In this document: positions 5,996-12,953 of the stretch, in pieces
Numbering within the stretch: position 1 is the stretch's first letter
Layout of the letters: each line of letters opens with the position of its first letter
Assembly (NCBI GenBank): GCA_938027385.1
Contig: CALJBF010000274.1
Span: 1-13,222, forward strand
DNA length: 13,222 nucleotides
Source of the DNA: an uncultured Porphyromonadaceae bacterium
Lineage (GTDB): Bacteria; Bacteroidota; Bacteroidia; Bacteroidales; Muribaculaceae
Direction: 5' to 3'
Notes under the pieces: generated by a model
Databases searched by the model: none
What the model was told of the DNA's origin: nothing
The model's input: only the letters and a program-made list of their open reading frames with translations
Program-made: the position numbers and the translations under genes

Positions 5996-8185
5996 ATGTC
6001 GTTACTACGATTTGAAGTGGTCAAGGAAGCATCTGACCGCAAAGCCCAGCCGGTGAAACTGCCCGCCGAGCGTCCCGAGAAATACTACGCCTCTGCCGTG
6101 TTCAACCGGCAGAAGATGTTCGAGTATCTCTCACGCGACACCTACGACAAGCTGGTTGACTGCATCGACAACAAAAAGCCGTTCTCGCTGGAACTGGCCG
6201 ACAAAGTCGCCGCAGGCATGAAACAATGGGCCATCGACAACGGTGCTCACCACTACACACACTGGTTCCAGCCCCTTACCGGAGGCACAGCCGAGAAACA
6301 CGACGCCTTTGTCGAGCATGACGGCAAGGGTGGCGTTGTCGAGAAATTCACCGGCAAGCTCCTGGTCCAGCAGGAACCTGACGCATCGAGTTTCCCCAAC
6401 GGCGGTATCCGCAACACCTTCGAGGCCCGCGGCTACTCGGCATGGGACATCTCGTCGCCCGTGTTCATCCTTAACGGCACCCTCTGCATCCCCACCATCT
6501 TCATATCGTACACCGGCGAGTCGCTCGACTTCAAGACCCCCCTGCTGCGCGCCCTCAGCGCCGTCGACAAAGCCGCTACAGAAGTGGCCCGCTACTTCGA
6601 CCCCGATGTGAAACACGTGTATTCATACCTGGGCTGGGAACAGGAATACTTCCTCGTAGACGAGGCTCTTTACAGCGCCCGTCCCGACCTGGTGATGACC
6701 GGCCGTACCCTCATGGGTCACGAAAGCGCCAAGAACCAGCAGCTTGAAGACCACTACTTCGGCGCCATCCCCTCGCGCGTGCAGGCATTCATGCTTGACC
6801 TCGAAATAGAGTGCCACAAGCTCGGCATCCCTGCCCGTACACGCCACAACGAGGTAGCTCCCAACCAGTTCGAGCTCGCCCCCATCTACGAGGAAACCAA
6901 CCTTGCCAACGACCACAACCTGCTGCTGATGAACATCATGAGCGAGGTTGCAAAACGCCATAACTTCCGCGTGCTCCTGCATGAGAAACCGTTCGCCGGC
7001 ATCAACGGCTCGGGCAAGCACAACAACTGGAGCCTCGGTACCGACACCGGCACCCTGCTCTTCGCCCCGGGCAAGACACCGCGCCAGAACCTGCGTTTCA
7101 TCACCTTCGTGGCCAACGTCATGGCCGCCGTGCACCGTCACAACGCCCTGCTGAAGGCCAGCATATCGTCGGCCACCAACGCCCACCGTCTCGGCGCCAA
7201 CGAGGCACCCCCCGCCATCATCTCGATCTTTACCGGCAAGCAGATCGCCGACATCTTCGAGCACCTCGAGAACTCGACCGAAGACGACCTGATTGAATTC
7301 GCCGAGAAAGAGGGCATCAGCGTCGGTGTGAACGAGATTCCCGAGATTATGCTCGACAACACCGACCGCAACCGCACATCACCCTTCGCCTTCACCGGCA
7401 ACCGTTTCGAGTTCCGCGCCGTGGGTTCGTCGGCCAACTGCGCGTCGGCCATGCTGGCCCTGAACGCCGCCGTTGCCGAACAGCTCGCCGACTTCAAGGC
7501 CCGTGTCGATGCCCGCGTTGACCGTGAGGAGTCGCTTTATCACGCCATCCTCGAGGAGACCAAGGCACTCATCATCAAATCAAAGCCCATCCATTTCGAC
7601 GGCAACGGATATTCCGACGAATGGGTAGCCGAAGCCGGCCGCCGCGGTCTTGACACCGAGACATCCGTACCCAAGATCATCGACGCCTACCTGCGCCCCG
7701 AATCTGTGGAGATGTTCCACAAGACCGGCGTGTTCAACGACCTTGAGCTGCGCGCACGCAACGAGGTGAAGTGGGAAACCTACACCAAGAAGATCCAGAT
7801 CGAGGCCCGCGTACTCGGCGACCTTGCCCTCAACCACATCCTCCCGGTGGCCACACGCTACCAGTCGGGCCTGGTTGACAACCTCGTCAAGCTGATGACC
7901 GTCTTCCCCGACGGCGACGGCGACCACATCATCAAGTCAGAGCGCGACTCGATCAAGAAACTCTCGGAGCACATCACCGCCATCAAGACCGAGGTAGAGA
8001 AGATGGTAGAGGCCCGCAAGAAAGCCAACCGCATTGAAAGCGAGCGCGAAAAGGCCATAGCATATCACGACACCGTGATCCCCTGCATGGAGACCATCCG
8101 CTACCACATCGACAAACTCGAGCTCATGGTCGACAACGAGATGTGGCCTCTGCCCAAATACCGCGAGATGCTCTTTATCCGCTGA
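5996..8185 (+). CDS. glnN: Glutamine synthetase, type III (GlnN)
   Basis: This enzyme makes glutamine from glutamate, ammonia and ATP in the cytoplasm and is the main entry for ammonium nitrogen. At 729 residues it has the size of GSIII, far longer than GSI or GSII (about 350-470). Motifs in order: an N-terminal GSIII domain with HHYTHWFQPLTGGTAEKHD near residues 84-102; the metal-binding GWEQEYF at 213-219; the ammonium/glutamate loop NGSGKHNNWS at 337-346; and the GSIII hallmark FAFTGNRFEFRAVGSS at 464-479. A helical, charged C-terminal region ends in WPLPKYREMLFIR. The ATG at 5996 follows a leader with no Shine-Dalgarno sequence, as is usual in this phylum. GSIII lacks the GSI adenylylation site, so control is probably transcriptional or by feedback. 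An amidotransferase gene follows after 127 bases. Confidence 0.97.
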   Translation: MSLLRFEVVKEASDRKAQPVKLPAERPEKYYASAVFNRQKMFEYLSRDTYDKLVDCIDNKKPFSLELADKVAAGMKQWAIDNGAHHYTHWFQPLTGGTAEKHDAFVEHDGKGGVVEKFTGKLLVQQEPDASSFPNGGIRNTFEARGYSAWDISSPVFILNGTLCIPTIFISYTGESLDFKTPLLRALSAVDKAATEVARYFDPDVKHVYSYLGWEQEYFLVDEALYSARPDLVMTGRTLMGHESAKNQQLEDHYFGAIPSRVQAFMLDLEIECHKLGIPARTRHNEVAPNQFELAPIYEETNLANDHNLLLMNIMSEVAKRHNFRVLLHEKPFAGINGSGKHNNWSLGTDTGTLLFAPGKTPRQNLRFITFVANVMAAVHRHNALLKASISSATNAHRLGANEAPPAIISIFTGKQIADIFEHLENSTEDDLIEFAEKEGISVGVNEIPEIMLDNTDRNRTSPFAFTGNRFEFRAVGSSANCASAMLALNAAVAEQLADFKARVDARVDREESLYHAILEETKALIIKSKPIHFDGNGYSDEWVAEAGRRGLDTETSVPKIIDAYLRPESVEMFHKTGVFNDLELRARNEVKWETYTKKIQIEARVLGDLALNHILPVATRYQSGLVDNLVKLMTVFPDGDGDHIIKSERDSIKKLSEHITAIKTEVEKMVEARKKANRIESEREKAIAYHDTVIPCMETIRYHIDKLELMVDNEMWPLPKYREMLFIR

Positions 8186-8224
8186 CGGTGAAGACACGAA
8201 AACATCCAGACTACACATAGTATA

Positions 8225-8296
8225 GTACCGCAACCTGTTGCGGCCGCCACGGCACGGCATCCGTGCCCGACACCGGCGGCCACGGCAGGTTGCTAC
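8225..8296 (+). promoter_or_regulatory. Strongly structured intergenic/leader RNA element upstream of the purF-like gene
   Basis: Bases 8230-8248 pair with 8275-8293 as a near-continuous helix: 18 of 19 positions pair, with two U-G wobbles (8238-8285 and 8239-8284) and one mismatch (8241/8282). GTA (8225-8227) adds three pairs with TAC (8294-8296) across a two-base bulge. The top carries a perfect 7-bp hairpin, GGCACGG (8251-8257) with CCGTGCC (8261-8267), and a CAT loop. A competing hairpin, CCGCAA (8228-8233) with TTGCGG (8238-8243), cannot coexist with the long helix. The wobbles would be A-C mismatches in the opposite transcript, so the structure fits plus-strand RNA. It ends 16 bases before the start codon, and no T run follows. 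A regulatory leader or an intercistronic processing or stability element are both possible; it matches no known class I can name. Confidence 0.6.
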
Positions 8297-8312
8297 ATTC
8301 CATACACATGCA

Positions 8313-10205
8313 ATGGAACAACTAAAGCATGAATGCGGCGTGGCGATGATACGCCTGCGCAAACCGCTCGAATATTACCGACAGAAATACGGCACCTACG
8401 CCTGGGCGCTCGACAAGCTCTATCTGCTGATGGAGAAACAGCACAACCGCGGCCAGGAAGGTGCCGGCATAGGGGTGGTGAAACTGCACTCTCAGCCCGG
8501 GCACGAATATGTGTTCCGCGAAAGGGCCCTGGGTGCCGGCGCCATCTCCGAAATATTCTCGCAGGTGATGCCCCGGTTCGCCGAAGAGCATACCGACGAC
8601 AAGCCTGCCGCCGAGGTCGAGGCATACGCCCCCTTCGTAGGCGAGATCTACATGGGGCACCTGCGCTACTCGACCACCGGAAAGAGCGGCATATCGTATG
8701 TGCATCCGTTCCTGCGCCGCAACAACTGGCGGTCGCGCAACCTGATGATGTGCGGTAACTTCAACATGACCAATGTCGACGAGATCTTCCGTTCGATTGT
8801 AGAGAAAGGTCAGCATCCGCGCATCTACAGTGACACGATCGTACTGCTCGAACAGCTTGGCTACGCCCTCGACAAAGAGAACCACAACCTCTACCGCAAG
8901 CTGCGCGACACCCTCCAGGACCCGGAACTCGGCATGGCCATCGAGAACAGCATCGACATCCCCGCCGTGCTGCGCAACGCCTCGCCGGCCTGGGACGGCG
9001 GATTCGTGATCTGCGGCGCCACAGGCTCGGGCGACATGTTCGCCCTGCGCGACAGCCACGGCATCCGTCCGGCGTTCTACTATATCGACGATGAGGTCGT
9101 GGTGCTCGCCTCCGAGCGCCCAGTTATCCAGACAGTATTCAACGTGCCGCGTGCCGCCGTAGAGGAACTCACCCCCGGCTCGGCCCTTGTGGTGACCAAA
9201 AACGGCGACGTGTCGGTAAACGACATCCTCGGCAAAGGGCGCAACGAGCGGTGCTCGTTCGAGCGCATCTACTTCTCGCGCGGTTCCGACGCCGCAATCT
9301 ACCGCGAGCGGAAGGAACTGGGGCGACGTCTGGCCCCCGAGGTACTGCGCGCCGTAGGGCATGACATAAACCACACGGTGCTGTCGTTCATCCCCAACAC
9401 CGCCGAAGTGGCGTTCATCGGACTCGTGGAGGGGTTTGAAGACCATCTCAACCAGGTGAAGGCACGGCAGATCATGGAGATGCAGATGCGCGGAACCCTC
9501 TCGCCGGGCACGATAAAGGAGATCATGGATCAGCGCCTGCGCGTGGAGAAAATCGCCATCAAAGATATAAAACTGCGCACCTTCATTGCCGAAGGGGAGT
9601 CGCGCAACGACCTGGCGGCGCATGTCTACGACGTCACTTACGGCTGTGTTGCCAACGACATAGACAACCTCGTGGTCATAGACGACTCAATCGTGCGCGG
9701 CACCACGCTGAAACAGTCAATCATCGCCATGCTCAACCGTCTGCATCCGCGCAAGATTGTGATCGTGTCGTCGTCGCCGCAGGTAAGGTATCCCGACTAT
9801 TACGGCATCGATATGTCGCGCATGGGCGAGTTCGCCGCATTCCGCGCCGCCGTGGCCCTGCTGCATGACCGCAGCATGGAGCATGTGCTTGAACAGACCT
9901 ACCGCGACTGCCTGGCCCAGCTCGAACTCCCCGCGGCCGAACAGACCAACTGCGTGAAAGCCATCTACGAGCCGTTCACCGACCGCGAGATTTCGGCGAA
10001 GATGGCCGAGATGCTTACCCCCGAAGGCACCAAGGCCGAGGTCGAGATTGTCTATCAGACACTCGGAGGACTGCATGCCGCCATACCCGGATGCCCCGGC
10101 GACTGGTACTTCTCGGGCGACTACCCCACCCCCGGCGGTACACGTCTGGTAAACCAGGCCTACGTGCATTACTACGAGGGGAACGCCGACAAACGCGCCC
10201 AGTAA
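8313..10205 (+). CDS. purF: Amidophosphoribosyltransferase (PurF) family protein, divergent long form
   Basis: PurF transfers glutamine amide nitrogen to PRPP, giving phosphoribosylamine for purine synthesis. The N-terminal Ntn-hydrolase domain follows a seven-residue propeptide, with nucleophile C8 in KHECGVAMIR, HNRGQEGAGIGV, and MGHLRYSTTGKSG. The PRPP-binding loop VVIDDSIVRGTT (D457, D458, R462, G463) is canonical. The protein is odd in several ways: it has 630 residues instead of about 470-510, CGNFNMTN (147-154) replaces HNGNLTN, and the NRYVGRTFI loop is replaced by a longer segment rich in M, Q and charged residues. The Fe-S cysteines of the Bacillus type are absent, with RYPDYYGID where PCFYGID is expected. 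Bacteroidales commonly carry such a long PurF-like protein, so this may be a paralogue of the true purine enzyme. The frame is open upstream to 8238, but the extension runs through the hairpin element; ATG 8313 gives the family N-terminus. Confidence 0.85.
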   Translation: MEQLKHECGVAMIRLRKPLEYYRQKYGTYAWALDKLYLLMEKQHNRGQEGAGIGVVKLHSQPGHEYVFRERALGAGAISEIFSQVMPRFAEEHTDDKPAAEVEAYAPFVGEIYMGHLRYSTTGKSGISYVHPFLRRNNWRSRNLMMCGNFNMTNVDEIFRSIVEKGQHPRIYSDTIVLLEQLGYALDKENHNLYRKLRDTLQDPELGMAIENSIDIPAVLRNASPAWDGGFVICGATGSGDMFALRDSHGIRPAFYYIDDEVVVLASERPVIQTVFNVPRAAVEELTPGSALVVTKNGDVSVNDILGKGRNERCSFERIYFSRGSDAAIYRERKELGRRLAPEVLRAVGHDINHTVLSFIPNTAEVAFIGLVEGFEDHLNQVKARQIMEMQMRGTLSPGTIKEIMDQRLRVEKIAIKDIKLRTFIAEGESRNDLAAHVYDVTYGCVANDIDNLVVIDDSIVRGTTLKQSIIAMLNRLHPRKIVIVSSSPQVRYPDYYGIDMSRMGEFAAFRAAVALLHDRSMEHVLEQTYRDCLAQLELPAAEQTNCVKAIYEPFTDREISAKMAEMLTPEGTKAEVEIVYQTLGGLHAAIPGCPGDWYFSGDYPTPGGTRLVNQAYVHYYEGNADKRAQ

Positions 10206-10249
10206 GAGGGCGGCCGAGGCCGGTGAATCACCCCTGTGCCGGAGCCATA

Positions 10250-10257
10250 TAATTTTG
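10250..10257 (+). promoter_or_regulatory. Candidate -7 box for the porQ-cmk-ispH operon
   Basis: TAATTTTG is an exact TAnnTTTG match, 45 bases after the purF-like stop. No TTG lies about 20 bases upstream, so the -33 half is weak. Transcription would begin near 10263-10266, leaving a leader of about 90 bases that contains the hairpin at 10272-10314. Confidence 0.5.
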
Positions 10258-10271
10258 TGCCCGATGTAATA

Positions 10272-10314
10272 GAAGGCGTGGATTTCCGTTAAATATACGG
10301 AAGTCTGCGCCTTC
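10272..10314 (+). promoter_or_regulatory. 18-bp RNA hairpin in the leader of the porQ operon
   Basis: Bases 10272-10289 pair with 10297-10314 without interruption: GAAGGCG with CGCCTTC at the base, ATTTCCGT with ACGGAAGT near the top, and a 7-base loop TAAATAT. The three wobbles (10279-10307, 10280-10306, 10283-10303) are valid only in plus-strand RNA. CTGTGCC (10234-10240) can further pair with GGCACAG (10315-10321) in transcripts reading through from upstream; extended to 10244, that pairing competes with the base of the hairpin. No T run follows, so it is not a standard intrinsic terminator. Confidence 0.6.
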
Positions 10315-10337
10315 GGCACAGCATTCCCCGGTCACGT

Positions 10338-10355
10338 ATGTCACCCGATTCATAA
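10338..10355 (+). other. Five-codon mini-ORF overlapping the porQ start
   Basis: ATG TCA CCC GAT TCA TAA encodes MSPDS. Its TAA shares one base with the porQ ATG (TAATG), the geometry used for translational coupling. It lies in a different frame from porQ and follows the leader hairpin. Chance occurrence is possible. Confidence 0.3.
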
Positions 10356-11386
10356 TGACAAAAAGACGTAACAATCACATAATCACGGTAATCGCCATCA
10401 TTCTGGCCACGTTCCTGCCCGTCGCCGCGCAGGATGGCTCGACGGCATACCAATACCTCAACACCACCTCGTCGGCACGCATCTACGGTCTGGGCGGCGT
10501 AAACATCACGGCCGTCTCCGACGACCTGTCGACCTCCGACCAGAACCCGTCACTGCTCGGTCCCGAGGTGAGCGGGCAGGTCGTCGTAGACTACATGCGC
10601 TATCTGGGCGAATCGAATTTCGCCGGCGTAAGGTACGGACATTCGGCCGGCGACCGCGGCGCCTGGTCGGCCGGAATAAGATATTTCGGCTACGGCTCGA
10701 TGAAAGAAACCGATGCCAGCGGCGTTGTAATCGGTTCGTTCTCGCCTAAAGATGTCACATTCTCGGGCGCGTTCAGCTATGACATAACCGACCGTCTGCG
10801 CGGCGGCATCAACCTCAAGCTCCTTTACAGCAGTTACGAGCAGTACACGGCATTTGCCGTGGCCACCGACCTCGGCCTGAACTACTACGACCCCGACAAC
10901 GACTTCTCGGCCTCGATCGTGGGGGCCAACCTCGGCGGCCAGGTGAAGAAATTCAACGAGCGCACCGACAAGCTCCCCATCGACCTGCGCATAGGTCTGG
11001 CCAAAGGGTTCACCGGCGTGCCGTTGCGCATATCGGTAACCGCCTGGAACCTCACCAAATGGCATCTCCCCTACTGGAACACCGGCGACGGCACAACTGA
11101 CCAGCCGTTCGAGAAGAAAGACTCCTTCTCGTCGAACCTTTTCAGGCACCTGATATTCGGCGCCGAATTCATCCCCTCCGACCGGTTCTGGGTGACCCTC
11201 GGCTACAACTACAAGACCCGCACCGACATGTCGACCTACAAACGGTCGTTCCTGAGCGGATTCTCGCTCGGCGCCGGGCTCAACCTCAACCGATTCAGCC
11301 TCGGACTGGCGTTCGCCCAGCCCCATTCGGGAGCCACGACCCTCATGGTCAACCTCACGCTCAACCTGCAGGATATTCTCAACTGA
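10355..11386 (+). CDS. porQ: PorQ-family outer-membrane beta-barrel protein
   Basis: The 343-residue product starts with a signal peptide: basic MTKRRNNH, a hydrophobic stretch at 9-23 and probable cleavage at VAA-QDG after A25. The mature N-terminus, YLNTTSSARIYGLGG...VSDDLSTSDQNPSLL (34-68), is the typical opening of PorQ/PorV-type barrels. The rest is alternating strands ending in LMVNLTLNLQDILN, as in outer-membrane proteins. PorQ is named as a type IX secretion component in Porphyromonas gingivalis; related proteins occur in Bacteroidales without obvious gliding or secretion roles, so function here is not proven. The next gene, cmk, starts 5 bases after the stop, and ispH follows, an order I recall from other Bacteroidales. 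The N-terminal ATG at 10355 yields a good signal peptide. Confidence 0.8.
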   Translation: MTKRRNNHIITVIAIILATFLPVAAQDGSTAYQYLNTTSSARIYGLGGVNITAVSDDLSTSDQNPSLLGPEVSGQVVVDYMRYLGESNFAGVRYGHSAGDRGAWSAGIRYFGYGSMKETDASGVVIGSFSPKDVTFSGAFSYDITDRLRGGINLKLLYSSYEQYTAFAVATDLGLNYYDPDNDFSASIVGANLGGQVKKFNERTDKLPIDLRIGLAKGFTGVPLRISVTAWNLTKWHLPYWNTGDGTTDQPFEKKDSFSSNLFRHLIFGAEFIPSDRFWVTLGYNYKTRTDMSTYKRSFLSGFSLGAGLNLNRFSLGLAFAQPHSGATTLMVNLTLNLQDILN

Positions 11387-11391
11387 TAATC

Positions 11392-12102
11392 ATGTCAGAC
11401 ACAGATAAAAAAATCATCATCGCCATCGACGGGTTCTCATCGTCGGGCAAAAGCACAATGGCAAAGGCCCTGGCCCGCGCCATAGGATACAGATATGTCG
11501 ATACCGGCGCAATGTACCGCGCCGTCACGCTTTTCGCCATGCGCAATGGCCTCGTCGCACCCGACGGCACGGTCGACGCGGCCGCACTGGCTCAGAAACT
11601 CCCTGAAATAAAGATAGATTTCCGCCTCAACGCCGACGGCACCCAGCACACTTGCCTGAACGGCGAAGATGTGGAGAGCGAGATCCGCGGCATGGCCGTC
11701 TCGGCCAACGTCTCGCAGGTCTCGGCAATCCCTGCGGTGCGTCATCTGCTCGTGTCGCTCCAGCAGGCCATGGGGCGCGAGCGCGGAATCGTGATGGACG
11801 GCCGCGACATCGGCACCACCGTATTCCCCGACGCCGAACTGAAAATCTTCCTGAACGCATCGGCCCGCACACGTGCCGAGCGCCGTTTCAAGGAACTGAC
11901 CACCAAAGGGGTCGAAACTACTTTCGAGGAGGTTCTTGAAAACGTAGAGCAGCGCGACCACATAGACATGACCCGAGCCGAAAGCCCCCTGCGCCGCGCC
12001 GCTGACGCCATCGACCTCGACAACTCGGCCATGACACCCGAGCAGCAGAACAGCTGGCTCATGGAACAGTTCAACAAAGCCGTCTCAGCCCAGCGCCCAT
12101 GA
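11392..12102 (+). CDS. cmk: Cytidylate kinase
   Basis: Cmk phosphorylates CMP and dCMP with ATP, salvaging pyrimidine nucleotides released by RNA and lipid turnover. The 236-residue protein has the expected Walker A loop, GFSSSGKS (14-21), the YVDTGAMYRAVT substrate motif, and DGRDIGTTVFPDAELKIFL with D136, R138 and D139, the conserved nucleotide-binding segment. The ERRFKEL region near 160-166 and the RAESPLRRAADAIDLDNS C-terminal lid motif are also typical. Length is normal for the family (about 220-235). ATG 11392 is 5 bases after the porQ stop, and its TGA overlaps the ispH start by 4 bases (ATGA), so it is in the middle of a tightly packed operon and probably translationally coupled to ispH. 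Confidence 0.97.
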   Translation: MSDTDKKIIIAIDGFSSSGKSTMAKALARAIGYRYVDTGAMYRAVTLFAMRNGLVAPDGTVDAAALAQKLPEIKIDFRLNADGTQHTCLNGEDVESEIRGMAVSANVSQVSAIPAVRHLLVSLQQAMGRERGIVMDGRDIGTTVFPDAELKIFLNASARTRAERRFKELTTKGVETTFEEVLENVEQRDHIDMTRAESPLRRAADAIDLDNSAMTPEQQNSWLMEQFNKAVSAQRP

Positions 12103-12953
12103 ATGTCGAGATTGACAACGATTCGGGGTTCTGTTTCGGCGTGGTGACCGCCATCCGCAAGGCCGAGGAGGAGCTTGCGCGCGGCGGCACGCTGTATTGC
12201 CTGGGCGACATCGTGCACAACAGCGACGAGGTACAGCGCCTCGCCTCGAAAGGGCTTGAGGTCATAACCCACGACGATCTGGCACGCCTGCAGAACGTGA
12301 AGGTGCTTTTGCGCGCCCACGGCGAGCCACCCTCGACCTACGCCACCGCACGCAGCCGGAACATCGAGATCATCGACGCCACATGCCCCGTGGTGCTCAG
12401 GCTCCAGCAACGCATAAAGCAGACATTCGACGACACCACACGACCGCGACCGCAGATAGTGATCTACGGCAAGCGCGGACACGCCGAGGTAAACGGCCTC
12501 GTGGGCCAGACCGACGGCGAGGCGATTGTGGTGGAGGATGTGGCCGACCTTTCCAAAATCGATTTCACACGCGACATAGCCTTGTATTCGCAGACCACAA
12601 AGTCGCTCGAAGGGTTCAGGCACATCGCCGACGAGATACGCGCACGTCTGGCGCCCGGCGCCACGCTTGAGACTGCCGACACCATCTGCCGCCAGGTAGC
12701 GAACCGTGTTGAGAAACTGCGCCGTTTCGCCCGCGCGCACAATGTGGTCATATTCGTCAGCGGTAAAAAGAGCAGTAACGGCAAGGTGCTGTTCGGCAAC
12801 TGTCTTGAAGAGAACCCCAACACCCATCTGGTGTCGAATGCCGGCGAGCTTGACCGCTCGTGGTTCGAGGGTGCCGAGTCAGTGGGTGTCTGCGGCGCCA
12901 CCTCAACCCCCCGATGGCTTATGGAACAGGTCAGACAATGGATAATTTCGTAG
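12099..12953 (+). CDS. ispH: 4-hydroxy-3-methylbut-2-enyl diphosphate reductase
   Basis: IspH (LytB) is the last enzyme of the MEP pathway, reducing HMBPP to IPP and DMAPP with an iron-sulfur cluster. The protein has 284 residues. The three cluster cysteines are at C12 (SGFCFGV), C96 (DATCPVV) and C197 (DTICRQV), the same positions as in the E. coli enzyme. Substrate-binding histidines are at H40 (DIVHNSDEV), H74 (AHGEPP) and H128, followed by E130 (GKRGHAEVNG). The end has GVCGATSTPRWLMEQV, matching the GAS(T/A)P segment. ATG 12099 overlaps the cmk stop. An exonuclease gene starts inside its last five codons. Presence of IspH indicates the MEP rather than the mevalonate route for isoprenoids. 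Confidence 0.97.
   Translation: MNVEIDNDSGFCFGVVTAIRKAEEELARGGTLYCLGDIVHNSDEVQRLASKGLEVITHDDLARLQNVKVLLRAHGEPPSTYATARSRNIEIIDATCPVVLRLQQRIKQTFDDTTRPRPQIVIYGKRGHAEVNGLVGQTDGEAIVVEDVADLSKIDFTRDIALYSQTTKSLEGFRHIADEIRARLAPGATLETADTICRQVANRVEKLRRFARAHNVVIFVSGKKSSNGKVLFGNCLEENPNTHLVSNAGELDRSWFEGAESVGVCGATSTPRWLMEQVRQWIIS

Noticed and set aside
8225..8296. Intrinsic terminator of glnN
   Set aside because: The helix is strong, but no T run follows it, so standard intrinsic termination is not supported.
8238..8312. ATG-initiated 25-residue N-terminal extension of the purF-like gene
   Set aside because: It would place residues before the propeptide that must be removed to expose the catalytic cysteine, is Arg/His-rich, and is encoded by the hairpin element.
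8322..9623. 433-codon open frame on the minus strand, opposite the purF-like gene
   Set aside because: Its composition (rich in V, G, H, A, E) matches the antisense of a GC-rich gene, no motif is recognisable, and the plus strand carries a clear PurF family protein throughout.
8313..10205. Iron-sulfur PurF of the Bacillus type
   Set aside because: Only the first of the four cluster cysteines has a counterpart (NERCSFERIYF); the later positions are not cysteine.
11742..12827. 361-codon open frame on the minus strand across cmk and ispH
   Set aside because: It runs antisense through two well-supported genes with conserved motifs; no domain or start signal supports it.
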